Below are positions 8,392 to 17,771 of a stretch of 61,185 bases of DNA, piece after piece. The stretch's first letter is position 1. Each line of letters begins with the position of its first letter. Source of the DNA: DAISWL01 sp036826375 (GTDB lineage Bacteria > Patescibacteriota > Saccharimonadia > Saccharimonadales > HK-STAS-PATE-42). Location of the stretch: contig DAISWL010000003.1 of the NCBI GenBank assembly GCA_036826375.1, positions 1 to 61,185 of the forward strand. Direction: 5' to 3'. The notes below the pieces were generated by a model. It did not search any database, was not told the DNA's origin, and saw nothing but the letters and a program-made list of their open reading frames with translations. The position numbers and the translations under genes were made by a program.

Positions 8392-9228
8392 TTACCTCCT
8401 CTTCCCTTCATGTCTACTTCTGACTATGTATTTATTAGTATCTTTTCTTGAACGAGTTTTGTAACCCAGAGTTTTCATGCCCCATGGTGTTCTAGGAGCT
8501 TTACCTGTACCGTGGCGTCCACCATCTCCACCACCGTGAGGGTGATCTGTAGCATTCATGACTACACCTCTGACTGAAGGTCTCCATCCTTTATTACGCT
8601 TTCTACCGGCTTTGCCCCATTTAATGTTCTGATGTTGCTCATTACCAACGGAACCGATAGTAGCCATGCAATCTACAAGAACTTTACGCATTTCTCCGCT
8701 TGGTAGCTTGATAAGAGCGTACTTACCTTCTTTAGCATTAAGTTGAGCGCCTGTTCCGGCACTACGAACTATTTGAGATCCACGTCCTGGCTGAAGCTCA
8801 ATGTTGTGGATATAAGTACCAGTTGGAATATCGTTAAGCTTAAGACGATTATCTGGTTCTATTGGAGCTCCAACCCCAACCTGAATAGTTTGACCTACGT
8901 AGGTTTTAGAACCAGCGATTACGTAATGAAGCTTGCCTTCTTGATCTTCAAGCCGAGCAATTCTAGCTGAGCGATTAGGATCATATTCTATTTCTTTGAC
9001 TATAGCTTTCATGCCATCGAAAGGTTTAAAATTAATTAATCTTAAGAATTTCTTGTGTCCACCGCCACGATGACGAACTGTAATTTTTCCCTGATTATTT
9101 CTACCAGCCTTACTCTTTTTGATTTTAAGCAAAGATTTAACAGGCTTGTTTGTAGTGATCATTGAGAAATCTTGGTTAGTCATTCCTCTACGACCCGGAG
9201 TTGTTGGTTTATAGGTTTTAAGCGGCAT
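8392..9228 (-). CDS. rplB: 50S ribosomal protein L2 (uL2)
   Basis: L2 is essential for subunit association and peptidyl transferase activity. The 278-residue product shows the family start PLKTYKPTTPGRRGMTNQDF and the C-terminal signature MNATDHPHGGGDGGRHG, which includes the functionally important His. Length is normal. The start overlaps the end of rplW by 11 nt. Confidence 0.98.
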   Translation of the reverse strand: MPLKTYKPTTPGRRGMTNQDFSMITTNKPVKSLLKIKKSKAGRNNQGKITVRHRGGGHKKFLRLINFKPFDGMKAIVKEIEYDPNRSARIARLEDQEGKLHYVIAGSKTYVGQTIQVGVGAPIEPDNRLKLNDIPTGTYIHNIELQPGRGSQIVRSAGTGAQLNAKEGKYALIKLPSGEMRKVLVDCMATIGSVGNEQHQNIKWGKAGRKRNKGWRPSVRGVVMNATDHPHGGGDGGRHGTGKAPRTPWGMKTLGYKTRSRKDTNKYIVRSRHEGKRR

Positions 9229-9547
9229 TATTATCTACCTCCTCGAAAGCTGAAATGTTGATTTTATCTCCGTCTTTAACGGTTACATAGGCTAACTTCT
9301 GGGTCGAGCGGCGTCCATAAACAGGTCTACCGGAACTCCTACGGCCTATCCTTACAGATCTAGCTTTCTTGCCCTTACGATTGATCGTCCTGACATCTGT
9401 TACGCCAACTCCGTATTGAGATTCAACCGCTTGCTTAATTTCAATCTTATTAAGATCGGAATCTATGTTAAAAACATAGACGTTACCATTAACAGATTGA
9501 GCATAAGCTTTCTCACTAATTCTTGGTATTAAGCTGATAAACTTCAT
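9218..9547 (-). CDS. rplW: 50S ribosomal protein L23 (uL23)
   Basis: L23 sits at the tunnel exit and is the docking site for trigger factor and SRP. The product has 109 residues, with RISEKAYAQSVNGNVYVFNID at the N-terminus and the IKQAVESQYGVGVTDVRTI helix-strand region. It shares one base with rplD and overlaps rplB by 11 nt, typical of this compact operon. Confidence 0.96.
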   Translation of the reverse strand: MKFISLIPRISEKAYAQSVNGNVYVFNIDSDLNKIEIKQAVESQYGVGVTDVRTINRKGKKARSVRIGRRSSGRPVYGRRSTQKLAYVTVKDGDKINISAFEEVDNNAA

Positions 9548-10143
9548 TATTTATTGCCTCCTAGCCAATCGCTTATTAAACTTAAAGAACTTGGCGAAAT
9601 TATTATCGAATTGGCATTCATTACTACGAAAACATTTAAATGAGTTGCTGTTTTAAAATCTACATTTGGCAAATTAGCTAAAGACTTTTCTAATTTTTCA
9701 TCTCTTTCGGCAGTAACAACTAGTATTCTGCCCTTAGCTCCTAGTTGATCTAGCTGCTTGGCAGCATCTTGTGTGCTGATGTTTTTAAGATTAAGTTCGG
9801 CAACTTGGACTTGTTTAGATCTGTTAGCCAATGTTAAGGATTGCTTAATAGCCCCTCGCTTCATCTTCTTAGTTAGATTTAGCTTGTAATTTTCGCTACC
9901 GCTCGGGCCGAAGACTACTCCACCACCACGCCAATGAGGGGCTCTAATTGAGCCTATCCTAGCTCTACCGGTTCCCTTTTGGCGCCATGGTTTCTTACCG
10001 CCACCACTAACCTCTCCTCGTTTAAGGGTACTAGCGGAGACAGAACGACCGTTAGCAAGGTAAGCCTTGTAGGCTAAATCTATTAATTCATAATTTTCGA
10101 CCTTAACGTCAAACACATTTTTGGGAAGAGTTAGATCTGACAT
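9547..10143 (-). CDS. rplD: 50S ribosomal protein L4 (uL4)
   Basis: L4 lines the exit tunnel and in Escherichia coli also represses the S10 operon. The 198-residue product contains the conserved extended loop region (GGGKKPWRQKGTGRARIGS) and a C-terminal Rossmann-like domain. It lies 1 nt after rplC. There is no evidence for an S10-type leader at this operon because rpsJ is not present upstream. Confidence 0.97.
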   Translation of the reverse strand: MSDLTLPKNVFDVKVENYELIDLAYKAYLANGRSVSASTLKRGEVSGGGKKPWRQKGTGRARIGSIRAPHWRGGGVVFGPSGSENYKLNLTKKMKRGAIKQSLTLANRSKQVQVAELNLKNISTQDAAKQLDQLGAKGRILVVTAERDEKLEKSLANLPNVDFKTATHLNVFVVMNANSIIISPSSLSLISDWLGGNK

Positions 10144-10144
10144 A

Positions 10145-10774
10145 TTATTTACCTCCTCCTTGTGATTGAATTTGGATACTTACATAAGATTTTCTAGGAC
10201 CCGGGACAGCACCTTTAATACCGATAACCCCAGCTTCTTTGTCAATATAAGCAACACTAAGATTAAGCACAGATACTTTATCGTGTCCCATCTGACCAGG
10301 CATTTTTTTGCCTTTAAATATTTTTTGTGGGTACATGGATCCTATAGAACCTAGTTTTCTAGTATCGCCTTTGCCTCCGTGAGTTTTAGCTTGACGATGG
10401 AAATTGTGGCGTTTAATGCCTCCGGCGAAGCCCTTTCCTTTGCTGGTTCCGGTAACCTTCACCTTATCGCCAATTTCGAATTCAGAGACATCAAAAGAGC
10501 TACCAACAGAGGTAGCTTCTTCGTCAAAATCTATTCTAAATTCTTTAAGTTTAGCCGGCATAATACCTGACTTTTTTGCGTGTCCCGCCAGAGATTTACC
10601 GATCTTCTTGCCGCCATCAAGTCCAACCTGAACAGCTTTATAGCCATCCTTATCTACGGTTTTGACTTGCGTTACAGTACATAGACCTGCACTTATAAAA
10701 GTGACAGGAACAACTGAGCCACTATCGCTAATGATTTGGCCCATGCCTAACTTTCTTCCGAAAATTGCCTTCAT
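10145..10774 (-). CDS. rplC: 50S ribosomal protein L3 (uL3), first gene of the operon
   Basis: L3 is an early assembly protein reaching the peptidyl transferase centre. The 209-residue product starts MKAIFGRKLGMGQI and contains the signature KGKGFAGGIKRHNFH and the HGGKGDTRKLGSIG loop. An AGGAG Shine-Dalgarno lies just before the ATG, and a sigma-70-like promoter lies 25-53 nt upstream. In most bacteria rpsJ (S10) precedes rplC; here the operon begins with rplC, so rpsJ must lie elsewhere. Confidence 0.97.
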   Translation of the reverse strand: MKAIFGRKLGMGQIISDSGSVVPVTFISAGLCTVTQVKTVDKDGYKAVQVGLDGGKKIGKSLAGHAKKSGIMPAKLKEFRIDFDEEATSVGSSFDVSEFEIGDKVKVTGTSKGKGFAGGIKRHNFHRQAKTHGGKGDTRKLGSIGSMYPQKIFKGKKMPGQMGHDKVSVLNLSVAYIDKEAGVIGIKGAVPGPRKSYVSIQIQSQGGGK

Positions 10775-11185
10775 AACGCTCCTAATTATTAACTTTTAGT
10801 ATTATTTGATGTTAAAAGATGCTTGAACATGGTGAAATTTGATTTAAAAAAATTCACATGTACAAGGAAAAATTCCTGATTATCTTGAGGTTTCTAAGAA
10901 AATATGTTCTCAGACCTGCAAAACTATCAAGATCTCACATTAACAACTGGTCATTATCTGAAACTATTCATCTCAAATAGGCTACAGAAGTTCTCGCAAA
11001 TTTTTAACTACCATATAAGTTTATCAACTTGAGGTGCCTAATGTCAACACTATTATAAAATTAATAAGATTGGTTTACAAAATTATGCCGATCCAGCAAG
11101 TTACACTGCAGGCAGGTATACTCGAGAGAGCGTGCGCTAGCTACTAAGCTTATAGTATTAGGCTGGCCACATTAAGCTTAATTAT
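10775..11185. other. Intergenic region between rplC and rsmD (about 410 bp)
   Basis: No gene is supported. The left part carries the ribosomal operon promoter (10799-10827). Around 10880-10935 there are imperfect inverted segments (TCTTGAGGT and matching ACCT/TCAAGA). Two copies of the abundant TAAGCTTA word lie at the rsmD end (about 11145 and 11172-11181). Confidence 0.6.
10799..10827 (-). promoter_or_regulatory. Promoter of the rplC-secY operon
   Basis: On the minus strand a -35 element TTCAAG (10822-10827) and a -10 element TAATAC (10799-10804) are separated by exactly 17 bp. The rplC start follows about 25 nt downstream of the -10, with an AGGAG ribosome binding site. This matches a housekeeping sigma promoter; the start site is inferred. 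Confidence 0.6.
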
Positions 11186-11737
11186 TTATTGGTAGAAGCT
11201 AATTTTAGCTCTAGCCATTATTTTCTCACTAATTAAACATAAATCTTCAATATTTTCTGGAAGCTCCTCTTCAACCGGAGAGGAAACTACCATTATTCCA
11301 CCCTCCTTAAGAATTGGCGATAATTCCTCCAGGTACCTAATCTTAAAATTATTATAGGGAGGATCGATAAAAATAATATCAAACTGCAAATATTTATTAT
11401 TTCTTACAAAATTATAAGAAGATGACCTCCTAATAGAATAGGCTGACGGATCAATCCTTAAGCCTAATATATTTTTCTTAAGTTCGGCAAAAGTAAACCC
11501 ATCCTTCTCCACGAACTGAGCAAAAGATGCTCCACGACTCAAAGCCTCTATTCCTAAAGATCCACTACCGGCAAACGGGTCTAGTACTCTGGCTCCGTCG
11601 AGCTTAGTGTTTAGAGAATTAAAGATAGCCTGGCGTTGACGATTGCCCATCGGGCTAGATGCGAACCCCTTCGGGACCCTTAGCTTCTGGCCCTTAAACT
11701 TACCTGCTATTACTCTGACTATTTTTTGATCGGGCAT
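11186..11737 (-). CDS. rsmD: 16S rRNA (guanine966-N2)-methyltransferase RsmD
   Basis: RsmD methylates G966 of 16S rRNA using SAM. The 183-residue product has the family start RVIAGKFKGQKLRVP, the SAM-binding motif DPFAGSGSLGIEALSRGA near residues 57-74, and the catalytic N6/N2-methylase motif IDPPY near residue 124. Length matches the family. It is 2 nt from the upstream unknown gene (11740-12633), so the two are probably co-transcribed. Confidence 0.93.
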   Translation of the reverse strand: MPDQKIVRVIAGKFKGQKLRVPKGFASSPMGNRQRQAIFNSLNTKLDGARVLDPFAGSGSLGIEALSRGASFAQFVEKDGFTFAELKKNILGLRIDPSAYSIRRSSSYNFVRNNKYLQFDIIFIDPPYNNFKIRYLEELSPILKEGGIMVVSSPVEEELPENIEDLCLISEKIMARAKISFYQ

Positions 11738-11739
11738 AT

Positions 11740-12633
11740 TTATACCTTGCGAGCATCCTGGGTTGCCTTAAGCCAGCTAGTCAACACCGTGCAGGATAGG
11801 GTTGGCATCAGCACTTTTTTGGTTTGATTGGCCAACTTTGGCGTCCAGCCATACTTTAAAAATTTCTCAAACATGTGTAGAGAGTTAATTTCTCGAGCAG
11901 CTTGCTTAAAAATATCGATAACATCCTGGTTAATATTAAAAGTAATCTCTTCATTTTTTATATTAAGTTTAGTACGACCCAATACGGCAATAGAAGCAAT
12001 GCCAAATTCAAAGCCGGCATGCGAAATAATCAGGCCCTTCGTCCCCCAAAAAGCCCAATTTTTGCTAGCAGATTCTCTCTTGGTTCGACCTTTAATGTAA
12101 AGCTTCTTCCCGATTAGAGTTTCGCCATCTACAGAATTTGACCTCAGATTTTCTACCTCCTCTAGATAGGGATGGTGGTGGGCGGGAGTTAGCCCATCAA
12201 CAATACTATGCGATAGCCAGGCAGCTTCGAAAGCCGCTTTTTCGCCTTCCTTGGCGGATAGAGCCTTAACTAAATTTAAGTAGTGCTCTTTAATATGTTT
12301 AATGATTTCTTGATCATCATCGCCCATTACGTTGTAGAAGTGAGCAGGTTCATCGCATCCAGCGCTCTTACGTTTAATGCCGTCCGGCCCATTATTGCCT
12401 TCAAAGCTTAATATTTGTCGCGAACGAGGGAAGAATACTCCTGGTCTAAGCTCCTCTAATTTCTTGCGAGCAGTTCTATCTATTTTTTGATGCACTCCAA
12501 TCAAGTTTCCAGAGTGATTTCTGAGGGTGGTTCCTGAATACATAGTATTAAGTTTAATTATACTCGACTTACGCAAAACCTTCCAATCAACAGGATCCGC
12601 TCGGCCGGTAAAAACTAGTTTCGCATCTACCAA
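11740..12633 (-). CDS. Conserved hypothetical protein with a His/Asp-rich metal-site-like motif
   Basis: I do not recognise a named family. The 297-residue product lacks membrane segments and signal peptide. The clearest feature is HSIVDGLTPAHHH at about residues 142-154, which resembles the H-x3-D plus PxHH zinc ligands of phospholipase C/P1-nuclease folds. That likeness is inference and not an assignment. The longest frame starts with TTG; an internal ATG at residue 31 is an alternative. It sits 2 nt upstream of rsmD in the same direction and may share its transcript. Confidence 0.75.
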   Translation of the reverse strand: MVDAKLVFTGRADPVDWKVLRKSSIIKLNTMYSGTTLRNHSGNLIGVHQKIDRTARKKLEELRPGVFFPRSRQILSFEGNNGPDGIKRKSAGCDEPAHFYNVMGDDDQEIIKHIKEHYLNLVKALSAKEGEKAAFEAAWLSHSIVDGLTPAHHHPYLEEVENLRSNSVDGETLIGKKLYIKGRTKRESASKNWAFWGTKGLIISHAGFEFGIASIAVLGRTKLNIKNEEITFNINQDVIDIFKQAAREINSLHMFEKFLKYGWTPKLANQTKKVLMPTLSCTVLTSWLKATQDARKV

Positions 12634-12827
12634 CGCAAACTACTAGCTTCGCCCCCATTAGATAAAACTACTTTTTCTTGCGCCCAAATCTGAACCTAAA
12701 GAGCCACAATTTTTCGGGTAAATCGGATATAGCATAAAAATTAGGGATATCAGATCATTTTCATTAATTAAACCAGCAATTAGGCGTGGCGGTTCGACCA
12801 TGAATAATGACTTACCACTGTTGAAAT

Positions 12828-13226
12828 TTAAGCTGGTTCAGAAGCTGTGACAGCTTCTTCTTTTGTATCAGTTTCTACTGAGGGCTCTTCTAACTCTGGA
12901 GTTGGCTCCTCTTTTGGCTGATTTTTTCTTAGCTTATCTGGATTTCTTATTTTAGATTCGTGTTTTGCATCGAACTTGAACCAAGCTGGCATCTTTATTC
13001 CTTCATTGACCATGAGCCTAGCAACTCTTTGAGTTGGTTGAGCGCCGTTAAGAAGGTATTTATTCGCATCGTCCTTGTCTAAAACTAGCTCTTTAGTATG
13101 AGGATTATATCTACCAATTAGTTTTACAATTTTGCCACTAGTCGGTGTTAAATGGGATTGTTGGACAACGATCCTGTAAACTGGATATTTTTTACGGCCG
13201 ATTCTTTGTAACCTAATTGAAAGCAT
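12828..13226 (-). CDS. rpsP: 30S ribosomal protein S16 (bS16)
   Basis: S16 is needed for 30S assembly. The first 80 residues form the standard domain, beginning MLSIRLQRIGRKKYPVYRIVV. The 132-residue product is about 45 longer than typical owing to an acidic Glu/Pro/Thr-rich tail, opposite in charge to the basic tails of S5 and L22 here. It is not followed by rimM or trmD, its usual partners. Confidence 0.95.
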   Translation of the reverse strand: MLSIRLQRIGRKKYPVYRIVVQQSHLTPTSGKIVKLIGRYNPHTKELVLDKDDANKYLLNGAQPTQRVARLMVNEGIKMPAWFKFDAKHESKIRNPDKLRKNQPKEEPTPELEEPSVETDTKEEAVTASEPA

Positions 13227-13502
13227 AAATTTAAAATATTCCCTTCTGTATGAATTTATTTAAGCCTGAGTTTAACTTATTAACCCTAATTGTAACTTAA
13301 GTTTAGCTGCCCTGTCAATGCCACTAACTAATTATTTTAAAGCTTGCTCTAAAATATTAATCCCGCTCCTGTTGTTAAAATAAAGATACAAGGATCAACA
13401 GCCCAGAGATATAGGGGCCATAATGATCTAGGGATACATGTAAGAGTATATTCGGGTAAGGGGAAGTCTCACCTGAGATCCAGATCTAAGCCAACGATTG
13501 CA

Positions 13503-14759
13503 TCACACACCACCGGTTATATCGTATTCACTGACTATCTCTTCCCAGATACGCCCAAGATGGTTGTTCCCTTTTCCATCTTCTCCTTCCCCCCAAAACG
13601 AATCTGATCTATTCGCTTCGATAATCTTCACGCCCCTAAGACTAGAGAGTCTCGTTTGTATCCAACAATTTTGTGCTACTTTCTCCCTCACTATTTCCTT
13701 CATCCATTGTATCTTGTCATCGGAAGTTACTTGCCCCTGTAGCAAATGGGCGTTTTTTTGTGCGATCTTTAATGCATCTATAGGAGAACTTGCGTTAAAT
13801 ATTGCCTCAGCAACTTCCGTGTCAACGTCCCTGTACTTACGCCATTGGTACGCATGTTCAGAAGTAGGAAAGCATTTGTCGAATATTGAGACTGGAAACG
13901 CAGACATGTTTGAGAGATACTGGTATGGCCCTAAAAAAAATCTTACCTCACTATCATCCATATAACTCGCCTCTCTTTCTTCTCCCGGTTCTAGCAATGT
14001 TTTAATAAAATTTGTAAATTTTGGGTACCTATCTCGTAATATATCTTTTGAGATGATACCATATCTCCCAGGATTCTTATATGGTCTGTCGATGTATACA
14101 GGGAACCGAGGAACAAGGTTTAGGATCCTATCTTCAAAACCCCAACTGACCGAATTGACAGCACTAAATCCCGCAGCTTCCGGGGTCGGTGCATTTTCGG
14201 TTAAACCTATCATATCTGCACTAGCAAAACTCGGATTAAGCGCCATAAAAGCATAGCGAATGTCGTGCCCAGTGGGATCCAACCTTTCTCTGATCTTGGC
14301 AATTTGATTCCCAGTTACGCACCAATCATCTAAGTAGAGTAGTCGCTTTTTCTTTTCATCACCAACCGCATCTGAAAAAGTAAATATAGGGGGGGTAGAG
14401 CTATCACTACTTTCTCGGATTAGTCTTGCAGTCCACCAAGGGTTACTTCTTTCCAGTCTGTCATCAACCAATAAGCCATCATACCCATTTATTCCATCTA
14501 ATACCCGACCAATAGCGTTTAATATATCCTGATCTGATAAGTAAATTATTCTACCCAAGAAACTATCTTTACTATCAGGGTTAAGTTGCTCGATCGATTC
14601 TATATACCGGCCTAGTGTTATTATTTCAGGATCGCCCGATTTAAAAAAGTGATCTGAACGAGAACCACCAATAGCAACACCGCCGACTCCCCGTACGTTA
14701 ATTTCTCTATTTAATTCAACTGACGGGACGTCTTGTTTAATTCTTTCTATTCCTACCAT
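13503..14759 (-). CDS. PRTase-like domain fused to NADAR domain protein
   Basis: The C-terminal part (about residues 273-410) is a NADAR (YbiA/DUF1768) domain with LSN near 282-284, PTSEHAYQWRK near 298-308 including the conserved Glu301, and a WGEGEDGKGNNHLG C-terminal motif. NADAR enzymes cleave N-glycosidic bonds in riboflavin intermediates or remove ADP-ribose from guanine. The N-terminal 270 residues contain LLYLDDWCVTGNQ (about 140-152), which resembles the PRPP loop of type I phosphoribosyltransferases. The gene stands alone with gaps on both sides, lacks the TAAGYTTA word common around it, and has different codon usage, so I infer lateral origin. A role in ADP-ribosylation reversal or defence is plausible but unproven. 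Confidence 0.85.
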   Translation of the reverse strand: MVGIERIKQDVPSVELNREINVRGVGGVAIGGSRSDHFFKSGDPEIITLGRYIESIEQLNPDSKDSFLGRIIYLSDQDILNAIGRVLDGINGYDGLLVDDRLERSNPWWTARLIRESSDSSTPPIFTFSDAVGDEKKKRLLYLDDWCVTGNQIAKIRERLDPTGHDIRYAFMALNPSFASADMIGLTENAPTPEAAGFSAVNSVSWGFEDRILNLVPRFPVYIDRPYKNPGRYGIISKDILRDRYPKFTNFIKTLLEPGEEREASYMDDSEVRFFLGPYQYLSNMSAFPVSIFDKCFPTSEHAYQWRKYRDVDTEVAEAIFNASSPIDALKIAQKNAHLLQGQVTSDDKIQWMKEIVREKVAQNCWIQTRLSSLRGVKIIEANRSDSFWGEGEDGKGNNHLGRIWEEIVSEYDITGGV

Positions 14760-14892
14760 TATTGATATAATACAATAATTGCATATTTAATACAACTATT
14801 TAATACGGCCCGCTCCTATAGGCCATTAGTCCGTCTGTCGAACTGAAAGTCGCGATTGATCTAGCGACAGATTTATTCTGGACATATACATC

Positions 14893-17694
14893 TTACAAAT
14901 ACTTCCCTGTCCAGCTGGTTTTGTTAAGCTTAATTTGTGATGGAGTTCCAGTTGCTACCACCTGTCCGCCTCCGCTTCCGCCTTCCGGGCCAATATCGAT
15001 GATGTGATCAGCCGCCCTTATTACATCAAGATTATGCTCAATAATAATCATACTGTTGCCGGAATCGACGAGAGCATTCAACACGCTTAAAAGTTTTTTG
15101 ACGTCATCTATATGTAAGCCTGTGGTTGGTTCATCTAGAATGTAGATTGTTTTGCCGGTTGCTCGCTTACTGAGTTCGGTTGCTAACTTAACTCGTTGAG
15201 CTTCACCTCCTGAAAGAGTAGTAGCTGGTTGCCCTAAGGTAACGTAGCCCAGGCCAACATCTACTAAAGTTTGGAGTTTTTTACCAATACCTGGCTGATT
15301 TTTGAAGAAATCTAGAGCATCATCAATAGTTAAGCTTAGTACTTCGCTGATGTTTTTGCCGCCAAAAGTAATTTCAAGTGCCTCGGTATTGTAACGTTTG
15401 CCTTTGCAAGATTCACAAGGGACGTATACATCTGGAAGAAAATGCATTTCTATTTTAATCATGCCATCTCCCTGACAACTCTCGCATCGCCCGCCTTTAA
15501 CGTTAAAACTGAAACGACCAGATTTATAACCACGAATGTTGGCCTCTGGAGTAGCTGCAAATAGTTCACGTATCGGAGTGAACAAGCCAGTGTAAGTTGC
15601 AGGGTTAGAACGAGGAGTTCTGCCAATTGGCGATTGATCAATTAGTACAATTTTATCCAGATTTTCAATTCCGGTAATTTGATCGTGCTTGCCCGGAACT
15701 GTGCTAGCTCGGTTAAGTTGACGGAGTAGCTCCGCTGCCAAAATACTATTAACCAAGGTTGATTTACCAGATCCGGAAACGCCAGTTACGGTAACCATTT
15801 TACCTAAGGGGAAATCGACATCTATATTTTTAAGATTATGTTCCCGCGCGCCCTTAACACTTAAGCTTAAGCCGTTGCCAGCTCTAACTTTTTTAGGTTT
15901 AGGAATAGATTTCCGGCCAGAAAGATAATCGCCAGTTATGCTGTTTTTGTCATCCGCAACCTGCTTTGGGGTTCCCTGGGATATCAACTGTCCACCGTGG
16001 ATGCCCGCCTTCGGGCCTATATCCACTAGCCAATCAGCGCTCTCGATAGTCTCTTCATCGTGCTCAACAACAAGAACTGTATTTCCAATATCTCTAAGAT
16101 GTTTTAAGGTTTTTATAAGTTTAGCGTTATCACGTTGATGCAACCCAATTGAAGGTTCATCTAGAACATATAGAACGCCTTGAAGACCAGAGCCGATTTG
16201 GGTAGCCAGGCGAATCCTTTGGGCTTCGCCTCCTGAAAGAGTGTTAGCAGCCCTATTTAAGCTTAAGTAACTGAGGCCAACATCACTTAAAAAACTTAAC
16301 CTTTCATTTACTTCTTTAATAATTGGGCCGATGATTACATCTTGTTGCTGAGATGTAGATAAATTCGAGAAATACTTCAGCGCATCTTCTGTGGTTAATT
16401 GAGAAATTTGATCTATCGATTCACTATTAAACTTAACCGCTAAAACAGACGGCTTAAGTCTAGATCCGTTGCAAGAATTACAAGGCAGCTCACGCATATA
16501 CTTTTCAATGTCTTTCCTAACAGCATCACTTTCGGTTTCTTGGTAGCGTCTTTCTAAATTATTGATTATGCCCTCGTATTTAGCATCGAAAGTACGGCCG
16601 CTAGAACCAAGGCGTACTGCGTACTTTTGCTTTCCCGTTCCGTAAAGAATTAAGTTTAGTTGTTCAGGTTTTAAATCTTTAACTGAAGTATTAAGATCAA
16701 ACTTATAGCTATCGGCTACGGCACGCATTAAGTTCATATACCAGCCATCGTAGCGCATCCCGCCAAAAGGGCGAATTGCACCCTGTAAAATAGAAAGATT
16801 TTTATTAATCAAAAGCTCGGGATCAACCTCCATTTTGCTACCCAAGCCTGTGCATTCTGGGCAAGCTCCGTGTGGTGAATTGAAACTGAAAATTCGCGGT
16901 TCTAGCTCTGGAATCTCAACCTCAGGATGATCAATACAGGCGTAAGTCATACTATATTTGTTAATCTGATCGTTATCTGCGTTCATTAAGCTTAAGTGGC
17001 CAGTTCCAACCTCAAGAGCTTGCTCTACGCTATCAGCGATTCTGGCTCGTTCGGAATCTGAAATCACAACTCTATCTATAACAACTTCAATGGTATGTTT
17101 TTTTTGTTTCTCTAGGGTTGGGAACTCATCTAACTGGTAGATGACGCCATCGACTCTGACTCTGGCGAAGCCTAATTTTTTGTATTGCTCGGGGATGTGA
17201 GCAAACTCGCCTTTTTTATCGTTAACTACTAATGAAAGGATTATAGATTTTTGCCCTTGATTTAAGCTTAATACCTCTTCTAGAATTTGATCTTTAGTTT
17301 GTTTACTAACTTTTTTACCGCACTTTGGGCAGTGCGGGATCCCAGCCCGAGCAAAGAGTAGACGCAGGTAATCGTAAATCTCGGTTACTGTTCCAACTGT
17401 AGAACGGGGGTTGCGGCTGGTAGATTTTTGATCGATAGATATAGCCGGAGAAAGGCCTTCTATTCTATCAACATTTGGTTTTTCCATCTGGCCTAAAAAC
17501 TGGCGAGCATAACTACTTAAACTTTCTACATAACGGCGTTGACCTTCGGCATAAATTGTATCAAAGGCTAAGCTAGATTTCCCCGAGCCTGAAAGCCCAG
17601 TTATTACCACAAATTTATTGCGTGGAATATCGATATCAATATTCTTAAGATTATGCTCGCGAGCACCTCTGACCCTTATAAATTCCTCACTCAT
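14893..17694 (-). CDS. uvrA: Excinuclease ABC subunit UvrA
   Basis: UvrA is the damage-sensing ATPase of nucleotide excision repair and loads UvrB. The 933-residue product is full length. It has two ABC modules, each with Walker A (GLSGSGKSSLAFDT near residue 31 and GVSGSGKSTLVN in the second half) and the signature LSGGEAQR. CxxC zinc-binding pairs are present (CPKCGKK, CPECTG, CESCQGD, CESCKGK). It lies alone on the minus strand. uvrB and uvrC are not in the window. A TAAGCTTA word overlaps its start region at 17694-17703, and the cassette island begins just upstream. Confidence 0.98.
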   Translation of the reverse strand: MSEEFIRVRGAREHNLKNIDIDIPRNKFVVITGLSGSGKSSLAFDTIYAEGQRRYVESLSSYARQFLGQMEKPNVDRIEGLSPAISIDQKSTSRNPRSTVGTVTEIYDYLRLLFARAGIPHCPKCGKKVSKQTKDQILEEVLSLNQGQKSIILSLVVNDKKGEFAHIPEQYKKLGFARVRVDGVIYQLDEFPTLEKQKKHTIEVVIDRVVISDSERARIADSVEQALEVGTGHLSLMNADNDQINKYSMTYACIDHPEVEIPELEPRIFSFNSPHGACPECTGLGSKMEVDPELLINKNLSILQGAIRPFGGMRYDGWYMNLMRAVADSYKFDLNTSVKDLKPEQLNLILYGTGKQKYAVRLGSSGRTFDAKYEGIINNLERRYQETESDAVRKDIEKYMRELPCNSCNGSRLKPSVLAVKFNSESIDQISQLTTEDALKYFSNLSTSQQQDVIIGPIIKEVNERLSFLSDVGLSYLSLNRAANTLSGGEAQRIRLATQIGSGLQGVLYVLDEPSIGLHQRDNAKLIKTLKHLRDIGNTVLVVEHDEETIESADWLVDIGPKAGIHGGQLISQGTPKQVADDKNSITGDYLSGRKSIPKPKKVRAGNGLSLSVKGAREHNLKNIDVDFPLGKMVTVTGVSGSGKSTLVNSILAAELLRQLNRASTVPGKHDQITGIENLDKIVLIDQSPIGRTPRSNPATYTGLFTPIRELFAATPEANIRGYKSGRFSFNVKGGRCESCQGDGMIKIEMHFLPDVYVPCESCKGKRYNTEALEITFGGKNISEVLSLTIDDALDFFKNQPGIGKKLQTLVDVGLGYVTLGQPATTLSGGEAQRVKLATELSKRATGKTIYILDEPTTGLHIDDVKKLLSVLNALVDSGNSMIIIEHNLDVIRAADHIIDIGPEGGSGGGQVVATGTPSQIKLNKTSWTGKYL

Positions 17695-17743
17695 TAAGCT
17701 TAATTATAGCACGGGGAACAAGCCGACTCACATATCATCTAAA

Positions 17744-17764
17744 GGGCTAACTTAAGCGTTATAC
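17744..17764 (+). repeat. attC-like 3' half-site at left end of the cassette island
   Basis: The sequence ends in GCTAACTTAAGCGTTATAC, which closely parallels the 3' end of classical integron attC sites (TAACTCAAGCGTTAGRY type). GTTATAC at 17758-17764 is identical to the right end of site A. A matching 5' arm is not evident upstream, so this may be a truncated or recombined site. Confidence 0.45.
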
Positions 17765-17771
17765 AAAACTC

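Noticed and set aside
13498..13965. Plus-strand open frame opposite the NADAR gene
   Set aside because: It is antisense to a well-supported domain and has no family features or ribosome-binding site.
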